64,000 nucleotides of DNA from Lingula anatina (lineage: Eukaryota; Brachiopoda; Lingulata; Lingulida; Lingulidae). The position numbers and the translations under genes are program-made. The stretch covers positions 139,099 to 203,098 of the forward strand of contig NW_019774292.1 in NCBI RefSeq assembly GCF_001039355.2. Direction: 5' to 3'. Below the pieces are notes generated by a model, which had not been told where the DNA came from, searched no databases, and was given only the letters and a program-made list of their open reading frames with translations. Below, piece by piece: positions 25,101 through 33,116 of this stretch (position 1 is the first letter of the stretch; each line of letters begins with the position of its first letter).

Positions 25101-27739
25101 ATGTTCCAGAAGATGGCACCAAGGGTGATGTCATCCTCACCCTGAAAGCACAGGATAAAGATGACTCCGAAGCCAACCAGAAGATCGTCTACGCTATCAT
25201 CAGAGGCAACCTGAATAATTCCTTTGAAATCGACAGCTCTACAGGGGAGATTTTTCTGACTGGTTCCTTGGATCGGGAAAGCACTGCTTACTATACTCTG
25301 GTTGTATCAGCCACAGACAAAGGGACGCCACCAAGGAGTACAAACACAACTGTCAATATCATTGTTGATGATATCAATGACTGGCCACCTACATTTACCC
25401 AGAATCCTTACATCGCCACGGTGATGGAGAACTTTACGTCAGGCGAACCATTCCTTCAGGTTGTTGCTACTGATAAAGACATTGGCAGCAACCAGGAGGT
25501 GGAATACAGCATCACCTCTGGCAACGATAATGGCCTGTTCACCATTAACTCAACTTTTGGAACCATTGCTATTGCTCCAACTAAATCACTGGATTACGAC
25601 ACAAATAAGGAGCACAAATTGATTGTCAAAGCTCAAGACTCGGGTCAGAACAGGTTGTCGTCAATTGTGACTGTCATTGTGAATGTCACAGATGTCAATG
25701 ACAATAAGCCATCTTTCCCTGTCATGATGTATATTGAGAAAGTACGAGAGAACGAGCCTGCAGGAACCAGCGTCTTCACAGCTCATGCCAATGATAAAGA
25801 TGCTGGAGTGTACGGCCAATTAAAGTACGGTATCATCGAGGACGAAGGTCTTTTCAGTATTGATGCAAACACAGGAGAGGTCACAACTGTGGCCATTTTT
25901 GACTACGAATCCATGAACAGTTATCGATTCAAAATTACCGCCGCTGACTTGGGTGGAACTCCAGTTTCCATCCCGGTTTTGGTGAACATTGAAAGTGTGG
26001 ATGAATTTGAGCCCGTGTTTACATCCAGTAAGTTTACCTTTGATGTCCCGGGTAATGCTGAAGTAGGGTATGTCATAGGACAGGTCAGTGCTACGGACCG
26101 CGACAGTGGCCCCGACGGCCGCATTCTGTACCAGTTTCAGGAGCCGCAGGACTATTTCAGTATTGATTCCAAGTCTGGTAACATCACAGTCAAGAAACTT
26201 TTCTCGGAGACAACCAAACGTAAAAAACGTTTTGTGCCCCGCTACTCGCTGAATGCTCACAACCGCAACCGTCGTGATGTCCAGAGTGGCGTGCAGGCCT
26301 TGGTGATCATGGCAGACAGCGGGAAGGAAGGCTCGCAGAAGGCGTACGTGACCGCAGAGGTGCAGATTGACTACTCTTGTGCTGGGTGTAACGTTGGGGC
26401 GGCAACAGCAGGGTTTGTGCTGACTGGCGCACCACTGGTGTTGGTGATCGTGTTCTCCATACTGGTGATCATCCTGGTTATTGTCATCTCCATTGTGTGT
26501 AAATGGGGGCGGGAACGGAAGAGGAAGCCAGCCAACAACTATCAGCAGGCAGTGGGGGACAACTTTGACCATGTGGACATGGCACTGCCCCCTGCTGGCA
26601 TTGAAGCACCACCAAGATATAACGAAATACACAGCTATGATGGTCGCCATAATATCACCACTTCAGACATATCTGATCAATCCCATAGTTCCAGTGGGCG
26701 TGGGTCTGCGGATGACGGGGACGAGGATGATGAGGAAATTAGCCGTATTAATCAGGCACCGTCAACTCAGCTTCATCACCGCTCTGGGATGCCAGATTCA
26801 GGAATTCAGCAAGATGATGACAACATATCAGAACACAGTGTTCATAATCATCAGGAATACTTGGCACGGCTGGGTATCGATAGCTCCAAAATCAAATTTG
26901 ACTCAAAACCTACGTCATCTGTGGAAAGTATGCATCAGTTTTCAGAAGAAGGGGGAGGAGAGGGTGATGGCTTGGACATTGGCCTCATTGTCAATGCCAA
27001 GTTAGACAAGGTTGAAGCAGACGAAGAGTTTGCCATCATGGATGGTACCAGGGAGTTTGGTTTCACGGAAACCGAGCCCTCGCACGCTGGATCTCTGTCC
27101 AGTGTTATAAACAGTGAGGAGGAATTCAGTGGGTCCTATAACTGGGACTATTTATTAGACTGGGGGCCGCAATATCACCCACTGGCAGACGTCTTTGCAG
27201 AAATTGCACGTCTGAAAGATGAAAGTATTACTCCTAAAAAACAGCCAACACAAATAGTGCCACAACGGCCTATGAAAAATAATATGAATCCCCAGCAAGT
27301 AAGGACAATACCTCCCCCAATTATTACGAATGCTCCACCGATCCCCCGATCTCTCTCCAATCAAGATGGCTTCCAGTCGGATGGAGGCGGGGGAGGAGCT
27401 GGAGGCGGGGGACAGGCCGCCATGCCAAAATCACATTACACTGCCTCAACAGGTTCATCAGCCATTAACTCTACACGAACCAGTCAGATGACTTTGTCTG
27501 CCAGTCTGCCGCGATCTCCCATCAGCCATGATTCTACATTCACCTCTCCTGCTTTATCACCCTCCTTCACCCCCACGTTATCCCCCCTCGCCACGCGCAG
27601 TCCCTCCATCTCGCCATTAGTGTCCCACGGAGCCAGTCGTAGTGTGTCTGGTCACAGCACACCACACAGGTCCAGGTCCAAACATTCTCTGAATCACGTT
27701 GGTGGTTCCTCTGAGTCGGAACAAGAACTGAGGATATGA
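6018..27739 (+). CDS. dachsous: Dachsous (protocadherin-16-like) giant cadherin, 3' part of gene, 19 exons
   Basis: Atypical cadherin at the plasma membrane; family members bind Fat cadherins on neighbouring cells in planar cell polarity and Hippo growth control. Exons: 6018-6204, 8988-9218, 9362-9598, 14191-14366, 14685-14889, 15150-16771, 17007-17280, 17791-18033, 18318-18452, 18848-19057, 20423-20798, 21101-21498, 22024-22230, 22469-22680, 23064-23349, 23552-23742, 24075-24315, 24619-24790, 25096-27739. All junctions have GT/AG sites and matching phases, giving 2748 residues before TGA. About 22 cadherin repeats are marked by linkers such as DVNDN, DENDN and DINDN, with DRE and DxD motifs. 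A helix (VLVIVFSILVIILVIVIS, residues ~2310-2337) is followed by the tail. The tail carries the Dachsous-type blocks FSEEGGGEGDG, IMDGTREFGF and YNWDYLLDWGPQY. Fat tails lack these, so Dachsous is favoured. Family members have 27 repeats, so about five plus the signal peptide lie upstream of the window. Confidence 0.93.
8988..9218 (+). CDS. dachsous: dachsous exon 2 (end of W1, start of W2)
   Basis: Acceptor TCTGTAG, donor GTGAGC, phase 1 to phase 1. It carries a full calcium linker IIDVNDNRPVF and then the first half of the next repeat, with AQDRDSGSFG. Confidence 0.93.
9362..9598 (+). CDS. dachsous: dachsous exon 3 (end of W2, start of W3)
   Basis: Acceptor CCACCAG, donor GTAGGT, phase 1 to phase 1. 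The linker reads VVDSQQAPPVF instead of DxNDNxP, so it should not bind calcium normally. Confidence 0.93.
11347..12223. repeat. 34-bp minisatellite, about 26 copies
   Basis: The motif starting GCAGTGAGGGGAGATATC recurs every 34 bp (first copies at 11347 and 11381) for 877 bp with essentially no divergence after the first copy. It lies wholly inside a dachsous intron. Such homogeneity implies very recent expansion or homogenisation, and the true length may differ from the assembled one. Confidence 0.98.
13188..13691. repeat. Left copy of ~500 bp overlap duplication ending at N 13692
   Basis: This segment is repeated with about 98 % identity at 13693-14194. The left copy runs to CCCAGCGG, that is, across the exon 4 acceptor and four exon bases, and then meets a single N. 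This looks like the end of one contig overlapping the start of the next, with both copies kept. Confidence 0.9.
14191..14366 (+). CDS. dachsous: dachsous exon 4 (W3)
   Basis: Acceptor TTTCTCCCAG, donor GTAAGA, phase 1 to phase 0. Encodes FAIDASSGVIRT and the following NIDHET in place of the usual LDRE, so this repeat has a relaxed calcium site. Confidence 0.92.
14685..14889 (+). CDS. dachsous: dachsous exon 5 (end of W3, start of W4)
   Basis: Acceptor TGTTTTCAG, donor GTAAAG, phase 0 to phase 1. Contains linker LDDVNDNAPQF and ASDRDSGNNGEVRY. Confidence 0.94.
15150..16771 (+). CDS. dachsous: dachsous exon 6, large exon spanning W4-W9
   Basis: A 1622-nt exon, acceptor ATATTTAG, donor GTAACG, phase 1 to phase 0. 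It carries linkers VQDVNDNIPQF, VTDANDERPQF, IQDLNDNSPRF, a degenerate VLDDGTPDQPG and VADINDNAPLF. It is the longest internal exon; the rest of the ectodomain is split into exons of 135-398 nt, so it may mark an old fusion of exons or intron loss. Confidence 0.96.
17007..17280 (+). CDS. dachsous: dachsous exon 7 (end of W9, start of W10)
   Basis: Acceptor TTTTTTAG, donor GTAATA, phase 0 to phase 1. Contains IEDENDNAPIF and VDKDSGQNGNVTY. Confidence 0.95.
17791..18033 (+). CDS. dachsous: dachsous exon 8 (end of W10, start of W11)
   Basis: Acceptor CCACCCTAG, donor GTAAAG, phase 1 to phase 1. Contains ILDREREEQY and linker VIDVNDNPPKF. The preceding 510 bp intron holds no further coding signal. 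Confidence 0.95.
18318..18452 (+). CDS. dachsous: dachsous exon 9 (middle of W11)
   Basis: Smallest coding exon (135 nt), acceptor TCTACTAG, donor GTACAG, phase 1 to phase 1. Encodes FGVNNVTGVVST and ELDREAQSSY. Confidence 0.92.
18848..19057 (+). CDS. dachsous: dachsous exon 10 (end of W11, start of W12)
   Basis: Acceptor CTTTTTAG, donor GTACGT, phase 1 to phase 1. Linker VLDTNDHTPVF has His in place of the second Asn. Followed by MDADSGTNGQISY. Confidence 0.94.
19058..20422 (+). other. Dachsous intron 10 with tandem repeats
   Basis: A 1.37 kb intron with no coding signal. It contains a TTTA microsatellite at about 19105-19147 and a two-level tandem repeat at 19894-20118. Confidence 0.9.
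19894..20118. repeat. Compound tandem repeat (105-bp unit made of two 43-bp halves)
   Basis: TTTGGTAATCTGAACAAGG recurs at 19894 and 19999, and as a variant at 20104, giving a 105-bp period. Each unit contains two near-identical halves of about 43 bp ending in CTGACCTGCCATACATG. Confidence 0.92.
20423..20798 (+). CDS. dachsous: dachsous exon 11 (end of W12, start of W13)
   Basis: Acceptor CAACTTCAG, donor GTGAGT, phase 1 to phase 2. Contains ALDRERQDQYHL, linker VSDLNDNSPVF and ATDADAGNN. Confidence 0.95.
21101..21498 (+). CDS. dachsous: dachsous exon 12 (end of W13, start of W14)
   Basis: Acceptor GTTTTCAG, donor GTAAGT, phase 2 to phase 1. Contains HFDREKKSSF, linker IDDVNDNAPVF and ADKDAGSNAQIVY. 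Confidence 0.95.
22024..22230 (+). CDS. dachsous: dachsous exon 13 (W14/W15 junction)
   Basis: Acceptor TCTTTCAG, donor GTATGT, phase 1 to phase 1. The inter-repeat linker reads VLGIRVGNPNVGVLRF, with no DxNDN. The following VTANFVGGGSGTIQY also lacks the DxD motif, so this junction is probably calcium-free. Confidence 0.92.
22469..22680 (+). CDS. dachsous: dachsous exon 14 (W15 end), donor region tandemly repeated
   Basis: Acceptor TTGACAG, donor GTAGGT, phase 1 to phase 0. Contains KLDYETTVRM and linker LRDENDNAPRF. The last ~15 coding bases and the donor are repeated in tandem into the intron (see the 32-bp repeat). I chose the first donor because every later one would add an in-frame TGA. 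Confidence 0.93.
22665..22815 (+). repeat. 32-bp tandem repeat of an exon-intron boundary, 5 copies
   Basis: The boundary TATGTCACTCAG/GTAGGTTG occurs five times with a 32-bp period; GT donors sit at 22681, 22713, 22745, 22777 and 22809. The first copy straddles the end of dachsous exon 14. Read in frame, the sequence after each CAG is GTA GGT TGA (TGG TTA in the last copy), so use of copies 2-5 would truncate the protein. Confidence 0.97.
23064..23349 (+). CDS. dachsous: dachsous exon 15 (W16)
   Basis: Acceptor CTTCCAG, donor GTGCGG (weak at +3/+4), phase 0 to phase 1. Contains ATDADSGTNGQITY, IELDREIHSSY and linker VVDVNDNSPIF. GC is clearly higher than in the flanking introns. Confidence 0.95.
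23552..23742 (+). CDS. dachsous: dachsous exon 16 (W17)
   Basis: Acceptor CCTCCCAG, donor GTGAGA, phase 1 to phase 0. Contains ANDVDLNPDLKYEF and PLDREQRAQYTL. Confidence 0.94.
24075..24315 (+). CDS. dachsous: dachsous exon 17 (end of W17, start of W18)
   Basis: Acceptor ATTTTCAG, donor GTAGGT, phase 0 to phase 1. Contains linker VIDENDNSPKF and ATDADSGSNSQITY. Confidence 0.95.
24619..24790 (+). CDS. dachsous: dachsous exon 18 (end of W18)
   Basis: Acceptor TGTTTCAG, donor GTAAGT, phase 1 to phase 2. Contains HFDSSQHTYQL in place of LDRE, and linker VTDINDHSPEF. Confidence 0.94.
25096..27739 (+). CDS. dachsous: dachsous terminal exon: W19-W22, transmembrane helix, cytoplasmic domain
   Basis: Acceptor CTTTCCAG, phase 2, 2644 nt to TGA. 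Linkers VDDINDWPPTF, VTDVNDNKPSF and IESVDEFEPVF are followed by the last repeat, which holds a basic RKKR motif (26219-26230) and NRNRRD. CAGC lies next to the helix (~26424-26500). In the tail are PPRY at 26609-26620, an acidic DDGDEDDEE stretch, FSEEGGGEGDG, IMDGTREFGF and the YNWDYLLDWGPQY block from 27137. These are followed by Gly-rich and Ser/Pro-rich segments and a C-terminal QELRI. The tail is about 410 residues. Confidence 0.97.
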
Positions 27740-29295
27740 CTATTAACAGAAACAGACAGTTGGGGATAGTCATGCCTGTCATTTGTAACGTAATCATGTA
27801 CATGTGCTGAGCCAGAACTGGGCATTGGAACTAGAATGCTATTAGACTAGTAATGTTATGGAAGAAAGCCTGTAGTGGGTTGACATATTCATAGATGGCA
27901 GCAGTGTTCAGGCTTTGCCTTGTCCTGTAGGTGTCAGCACTGATATCATACCAAGCCAACATAATCATGGATTGACTCATTTTTATCTATATCAATTTTA
28001 TGTTTATTGATGATACTAGCAACTTAGTAATTACTTGAAAACTGTTAAGAGAAAATACAGAGAATCCTTTCAGCATTTAACATTTGAGATGAGGATGGGG
28101 GTTTTTCACGTGATTAGAATTTTATATTTTGTCCCCATTTTTAAGGATTGAATAATTATACACATATTTCCCAGTACTTGCAGTCACAACGTTTTATTTG
28201 TGAGGACATTTTTGTTTTAATTCTGGTTTTATTTAATGAAATCTGGAGGTTTTTAGTGGAATCTCACTATATTTTAATGGGATCAGACAGTGAATATTAA
28301 CAAGGTTAAAGACTGATTAAGCATCTATAGAATACAGGCATAAGTCCACATTTCATAACATCACATTTATGTACAGAATTATTTTATATTTTAAGATGCC
28401 TTCCATGTTTGCTGTGCCCAAATTTGCAGATTTCATTTCTTAAGTCCACCAACATTCCTTAGTTTAGCTTTGTGTGTAGTAACTCCTAAAATAAGGATTG
28501 GGGAAGAGGAGCTTGAAGCATGGTGTATATTTGTGCATATTGAAGTATTTTATTTACTGAAATCCTGTGTTGAATTGTTAACCTCTGAGTGATAACTATA
28601 CAGGGTATGAGAATGAACAGTCATTTTGTAAACATTTTTACATGTAAAATATTATATATAGATACAAATTATTATATTTCACAAATGAGAATTTCAACCA
28701 TGTACAGGCTGGCTGTTATTGTTGACTTGTATTTTTGCACTACTGATTAAGGCACCCTATGTGAAGGGCCAAACTAAGGTGGGCTTGTGTGCCTCTCTTT
28801 GTAATATTTAACTTAATCCATCCAATCATCAAGTGCTCATATTAAGAGTGTCCCAAAGCACTGTATATGTCCAGCAGTATGTAGGGGTGCCAGTACATAT
28901 CTCCCTGCTGTACTTTTTTTTTTTTTTTGGGGGGGGGGGGCTTTAAACACATCAAAACATATTATATATCAGACAACAGCTTCTACTATGGTCTAGTCAC
29001 AGATGGATAATCATAGCAAGCAATCCCTGTTGTGCCTTGATGTTGAGATGGTATGAATTAATGAGTCTATATATTTATATATGCACATTCCAAGTATGGC
29101 CCTGTCCTGATTGTTATTTTAATGACACTGTGAAGATATCAAGTGTCCTTGTAATATACGTGTAGATAAAAGAAAAGCAGAATATTTATATGCCTAGTTG
29201 AAAGTGAATTGTAATATACATACATCAGATCATGTAGAACCAAATTCTATTATAGAATGCTGAAATCACAATAAAGGTATTTTGTACTGACATAT
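27740..29295 (+). other. dachsous: dachsous 3' untranslated region
   Basis: About 1.55 kb of AT-rich sequence without open frames between the stop codon and a canonical AATAAA. It contains a T/G homopolymer run near 28914-28941. The UTR end is inferred from the signal and the GU-rich TGGTGTTGTTTTTT just downstream. Confidence 0.7.
29270..29275 (+). promoter_or_regulatory. Polyadenylation signal AATAAA of dachsous
   Basis: Canonical AATAAA about 1.53 kb after the dachsous stop, with a GU/U-rich element about 20-35 bases downstream. The cleavage site would be near 29290. Confidence 0.7.
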
Positions 29296-30189
29296 GGTGT
29301 TGTTTTTTAAAGATTTTTTACCACTTCTCTGGTTGGAAATAACACATTTATGTTTCCATTTTCAAGTTGAATATTAAAGCATCCACTTTTCCATTTATTT
29401 CAATTTCAATGTTTCCATGCTTTTAAAACAATTTGAACCTCATTGTATAAAATGATTATACAAAATAACAATACCAAAACTTTCTTCATTCATATCAAAA
29501 TAATGTAAAAACCTGAAGACTGGTCTCTATTTAACGTTAGGATACTTCCAAACAGGCCCGTTGTAGTTAGGCAGTTGTTAATTCCTTGGCTGCAGATACT
29601 TAACACCAATTAGCAGGTCCCTAAGACGAAGCAGCGACGTTACATCCATTTAAAAGAATTAAAAATGCGCTGAAAGTCTTCTAGAGGAAACCCAAAGCCA
29701 CCGTTGCGTCAGTTGTGCCGGTTGTGATTGGAACACAATGAAGAATGCTATGTATATCAGCGATTAAATTACGACAGAAACCGCGGGGGGCAGTTGACAT
29801 TGTTGACCCATCACAACATTCCTTAAACACTTAAGTTCTTAGCGTTACTGTGTTGATGAAACCAACGTATATATTAAGGGTGCGAAGGTAGGTGTAAAAA
29901 ACGGGACCCACAGGTGCTCTATGCTTTAAAACTAAGTCATTATACAGTGATCTCTGTATGGATAAATAATATGGATTAGATAAACACAGGTGGCTGTACA
30001 TAGTCGTGTTATATTTCAAGCAAGGGCACTGGATTAAGGGGGGGAATGTAGTCAATCTAGGGCAGTGGCGGTGAACTAGATAATTAAATGGCTACTGGGG
30101 TGGATCAAACAAAGTTTTCAAATGTATGATTGTAATGAAATATTAAAATTTTCACTGTATGAACAGCTTTTTTCTGTATCTCTTTCAAG

Positions 30190-32177
30190 ATCGAAGCACC
30201 TGTCACCACTACATGGAGAAATTACACGATATATTACCTGAGAGAGAACTTTACAGAGAGACACATTTAATTGTCTCAGTTAAGGGAATCAAATGTCCAC
30301 AAGAGGGGGGGGAGGTAAAGAAGTTAATAATTTGGGATATCAGGTACATTTTCTATATTTTCAGATACAGTGAGTGCAGAACAGACTATGTCAACCGTCA
30401 AGACTGCCGACTTAACAGAGCTTAAATCATTGGCCGCCCCCCCTCAAGATGTGAAATCCATTTTACATGCTGTAGTTTTATTGCTGGGTTACCCTGAGAA
30501 GCTAGCATCAGTACGTAATGTATTAAATAGTTCAGTTATAAATATTCTATTGGCACACAATTGATTGACACAATGGGTTGGCTAGGATATAAGTTTATAA
30601 TATTTACTTCTTATTCAAGAAAGAGCTTATTATTTAGATTACATAATTCTTCATTCATTGTGGTACAGTCCTAATGGGACTTACCTATGCAGTATATATA
30701 AGCCACAGTTTCAATGCTCACAGACAGTTTAATGGTGTGTGTGTTCCTTTGTTGGATTGAAATGAAATATGGAAAAAAAATTAAACATTTGTTATTTTCA
30801 ACATTTTGCGATTGAATATGCTTCCAAGTATGGTAGCTCTATATTTTCATCCATATCACTCCTATCGAACAGTAGTTGTAGACACATACTCTTGGTAAAA
30901 ACAGTTATGATGACAACGAGTTAAAGCTTTTATTAAACATTTCTTTGCCAACTTTCTCCTATATAGGGTATTGGTACATGTATTTATACTTGATCTCTCC
31001 AAGCTGATCACATGTTTACTTATTTTCATTCCATCCGCTTTTGAACTCTCTTCCATTTAAATTTTTCTATCAATTATTCAGCATTTCCTCATTAAGCAAT
31101 CTCTGTAAGTGCTTGTTAACGTCTTCCAAAACTAAATATTCGAAAATAAATTGTAAGATCATACTTGTAATGTTCACAAATTAAGTTTGCATCTCTTATC
31201 CTTATCATGGAAGCTTACTTATTTGTGATGGAATTAATCAATCAGCTAAAACTTTATGTGACTTTGACATTTTCCACTCATTTTTATTTACTTGTTAATT
31301 TGGGATTAATTGAATCGTAACCAATTTTCTTTACAACATACACCCATTCTTCAAAAAAATTCATCTTGGAATTCTTTAACTTTACTACAACAGTATTTTT
31401 TTAGTAATATAATGATGGAAGAATCTTTTTATTTGAAGAATTGGAAGTTTGTCAGAAAAGTAATGGTCCACAAAGGTGAACAGGGTATGATGCATGGTAT
31501 GGAACATTTTGACGCCAAAAAGGTCTCTAAAGTATCTGCCGTCAAGGCGAGGGCTCTACTTGATTCCTTAAATGTGGAAAGGGTTAAACAAGTTAGCAGA
31601 GCTTCTGTTTCCTTCCTCTTATGGGTAAGAACATTTTTTATTAACACTAAGACCCCATTCCCACAGATTTTAGATCGATCTATCCCTGTGGGGAGTCTCA
31701 CTAGATTACTGTCAGCTTAGCCTGCTTAAGCGTCTGCCCCGCCTACTAAAAGCTGTATTAATTAACTACCGTGCGCACTCGGCCGACAGCAATTTAGTGT
31801 GAACCCCCAGGGAGTTAGATCGATCTAAAAGCTCTGGGAATGCGCCCTTAATGTAGGAAGTAGATAGTCAGATTCTAGTAGATATCTTAATCTTGCCTGC
31901 ACAAGAATCCACGGTGCCCTTTGTTAAGATTTTGAATGAAATAATTAACCTACACGTGGATATTATATATTCATTACTCTGAATTAACGCTGTTACATTT
32001 CAAATCAATCATCTTAACATCCCTGAAAGACACACCCCTTATATTGTGCCATTTGAATATTTATTGAGTTTATTGATACTGGATTCTTCTAATATTCAAT
32101 TCACCAAATTCATTATGAAAATATTCATTTTCTAGGCTAAGAGTCACCTTGAAGAAGTAGAGGCAGCAGTTATATAA
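30190..32177 (+). pseudogene. Dynein-stalk-like gene fragment, copy 1 (frame broken)
   Basis: Exon-like segments at 30190-30314, 30365-30510, 31439-31624 and possibly 32136-32177. The product resembles the antiparallel stalk and microtubule-binding region of dynein heavy chains (see the copy at 33117). Two defects are visible against copy 2. The G run before the first donor has 8 G instead of 9, which breaks the frame into the next exon. The third exon's acceptor is AAG instead of TAG. These could be real lesions or sequence errors, because the whole block looks like a duplicate haplotype. Confidence 0.4.
31648..31850. mobile_element. MITE-like element with ~45-bp inverted ends (copy 1)
   Basis: The left end reads CCCATTCCCACAG then TTTTAGATCGATCTA. 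The right end, reverse-complemented, reads CGCATTCCCAGAG then TTTTAGATCGATCTA. The element is about 203 bp, lies inside an intron of the stalk-like gene and has no coding capacity. Flanking TAA/TTAA may be a short target duplication, but this is not clean. The other copy is at 34576-34778. Confidence 0.75.
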
Positions 32178-33116
32178 CAAGGGTGGATCCATGATTATTT
32201 GAAGGGGGGTGCAGTCCTTTTTTATTTTGACAAGAAATAATTTAAACAGCAATCAATATGTTCTACAAGAAATATACCTGATAATAACAATAATCTGTCA
32301 TATATGTATAGCAATAAGTGCAAAAATTANGGGTGATGTTTCCATGCTTTTAAAACAATTTGAACCTCATTGTATAAAATGATTATACAAAATACCAATA
32401 CCAAAACTTTCTTCATTCATATCAAAATAATGTAAAAACCTGAAGACTGGTCTCTATTTAACGTTAGGATACTTCCAAACAGGCCCGTTGTAGTTAGGCA
32501 GTTGATAATTCCTTGGCTGCAGATACTTAACACCAATTAGCAGGTCCCTAAGACGAAGCAGCGACGTTACATCCATTTAAAAGAATTAAAAATGCGCTGA
32601 AAGTCTTCTAGAGGAAACCCAAAGGCACCGTTGCGTCAGTTGTGCCGGTTGTGATTGGAACACAATGAAGAATGCTATGATATCAGCGATTAAATTACGA
32701 CAGAAACCGCGGGGGGCAGTTGACATTGTTGACCCATCACAACATTCCTTAAACACTTAAGTTCTTAGCGTTACTGTGTTGATGAAACCTACGTATATAT
32801 TAAGGGTGCGAAGGTAGGTGTAAAAAACGGGACCCACAGGTGCTCTATATTTTAAAACTAAGTCATTATACAGTGATCTCTGTATGGATAAATAATATGG
32901 ATTAGATAAACACAGGTGGCTGTACATAGTCGTGTTATATTTCAAGCAAGGGCACTGGATTAAGGGGGGGAATGTAGTCAATCTAGGGCAGTGGCGGTGA
33001 ACTAGATAATTAAATGGCTACTGGGGTGGATCAAACAAAGTTTTCAAATGTATGATTGTAATGAAATATTAAAATTTTCACTGTATGAACAGCTTTTTTT
33101 CTGTATCTCTTTCAAG

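Larger units (their letters stand above)
29409..32329. repeat. Large duplicated block, copy 1 (2.9 kb)
   Basis: Repeated at 32336-35256 with an offset of about 2927 bp. Differences are scattered single bases and small indels (about 1-2 %). Copy 1 stops at a single N (32330), and copy 2 starts immediately after it at the same point where copy 1 began. This geometry suggests two haplotypes or overlapping contigs placed end to end rather than a true tandem duplication. Confidence 0.93.

Noticed and set aside
25820-26650. 276-codon open frame on the minus strand across the dachsous membrane region
   Set aside because: Antisense shadow of the terminal exon; composition is that of reversed coding sequence.
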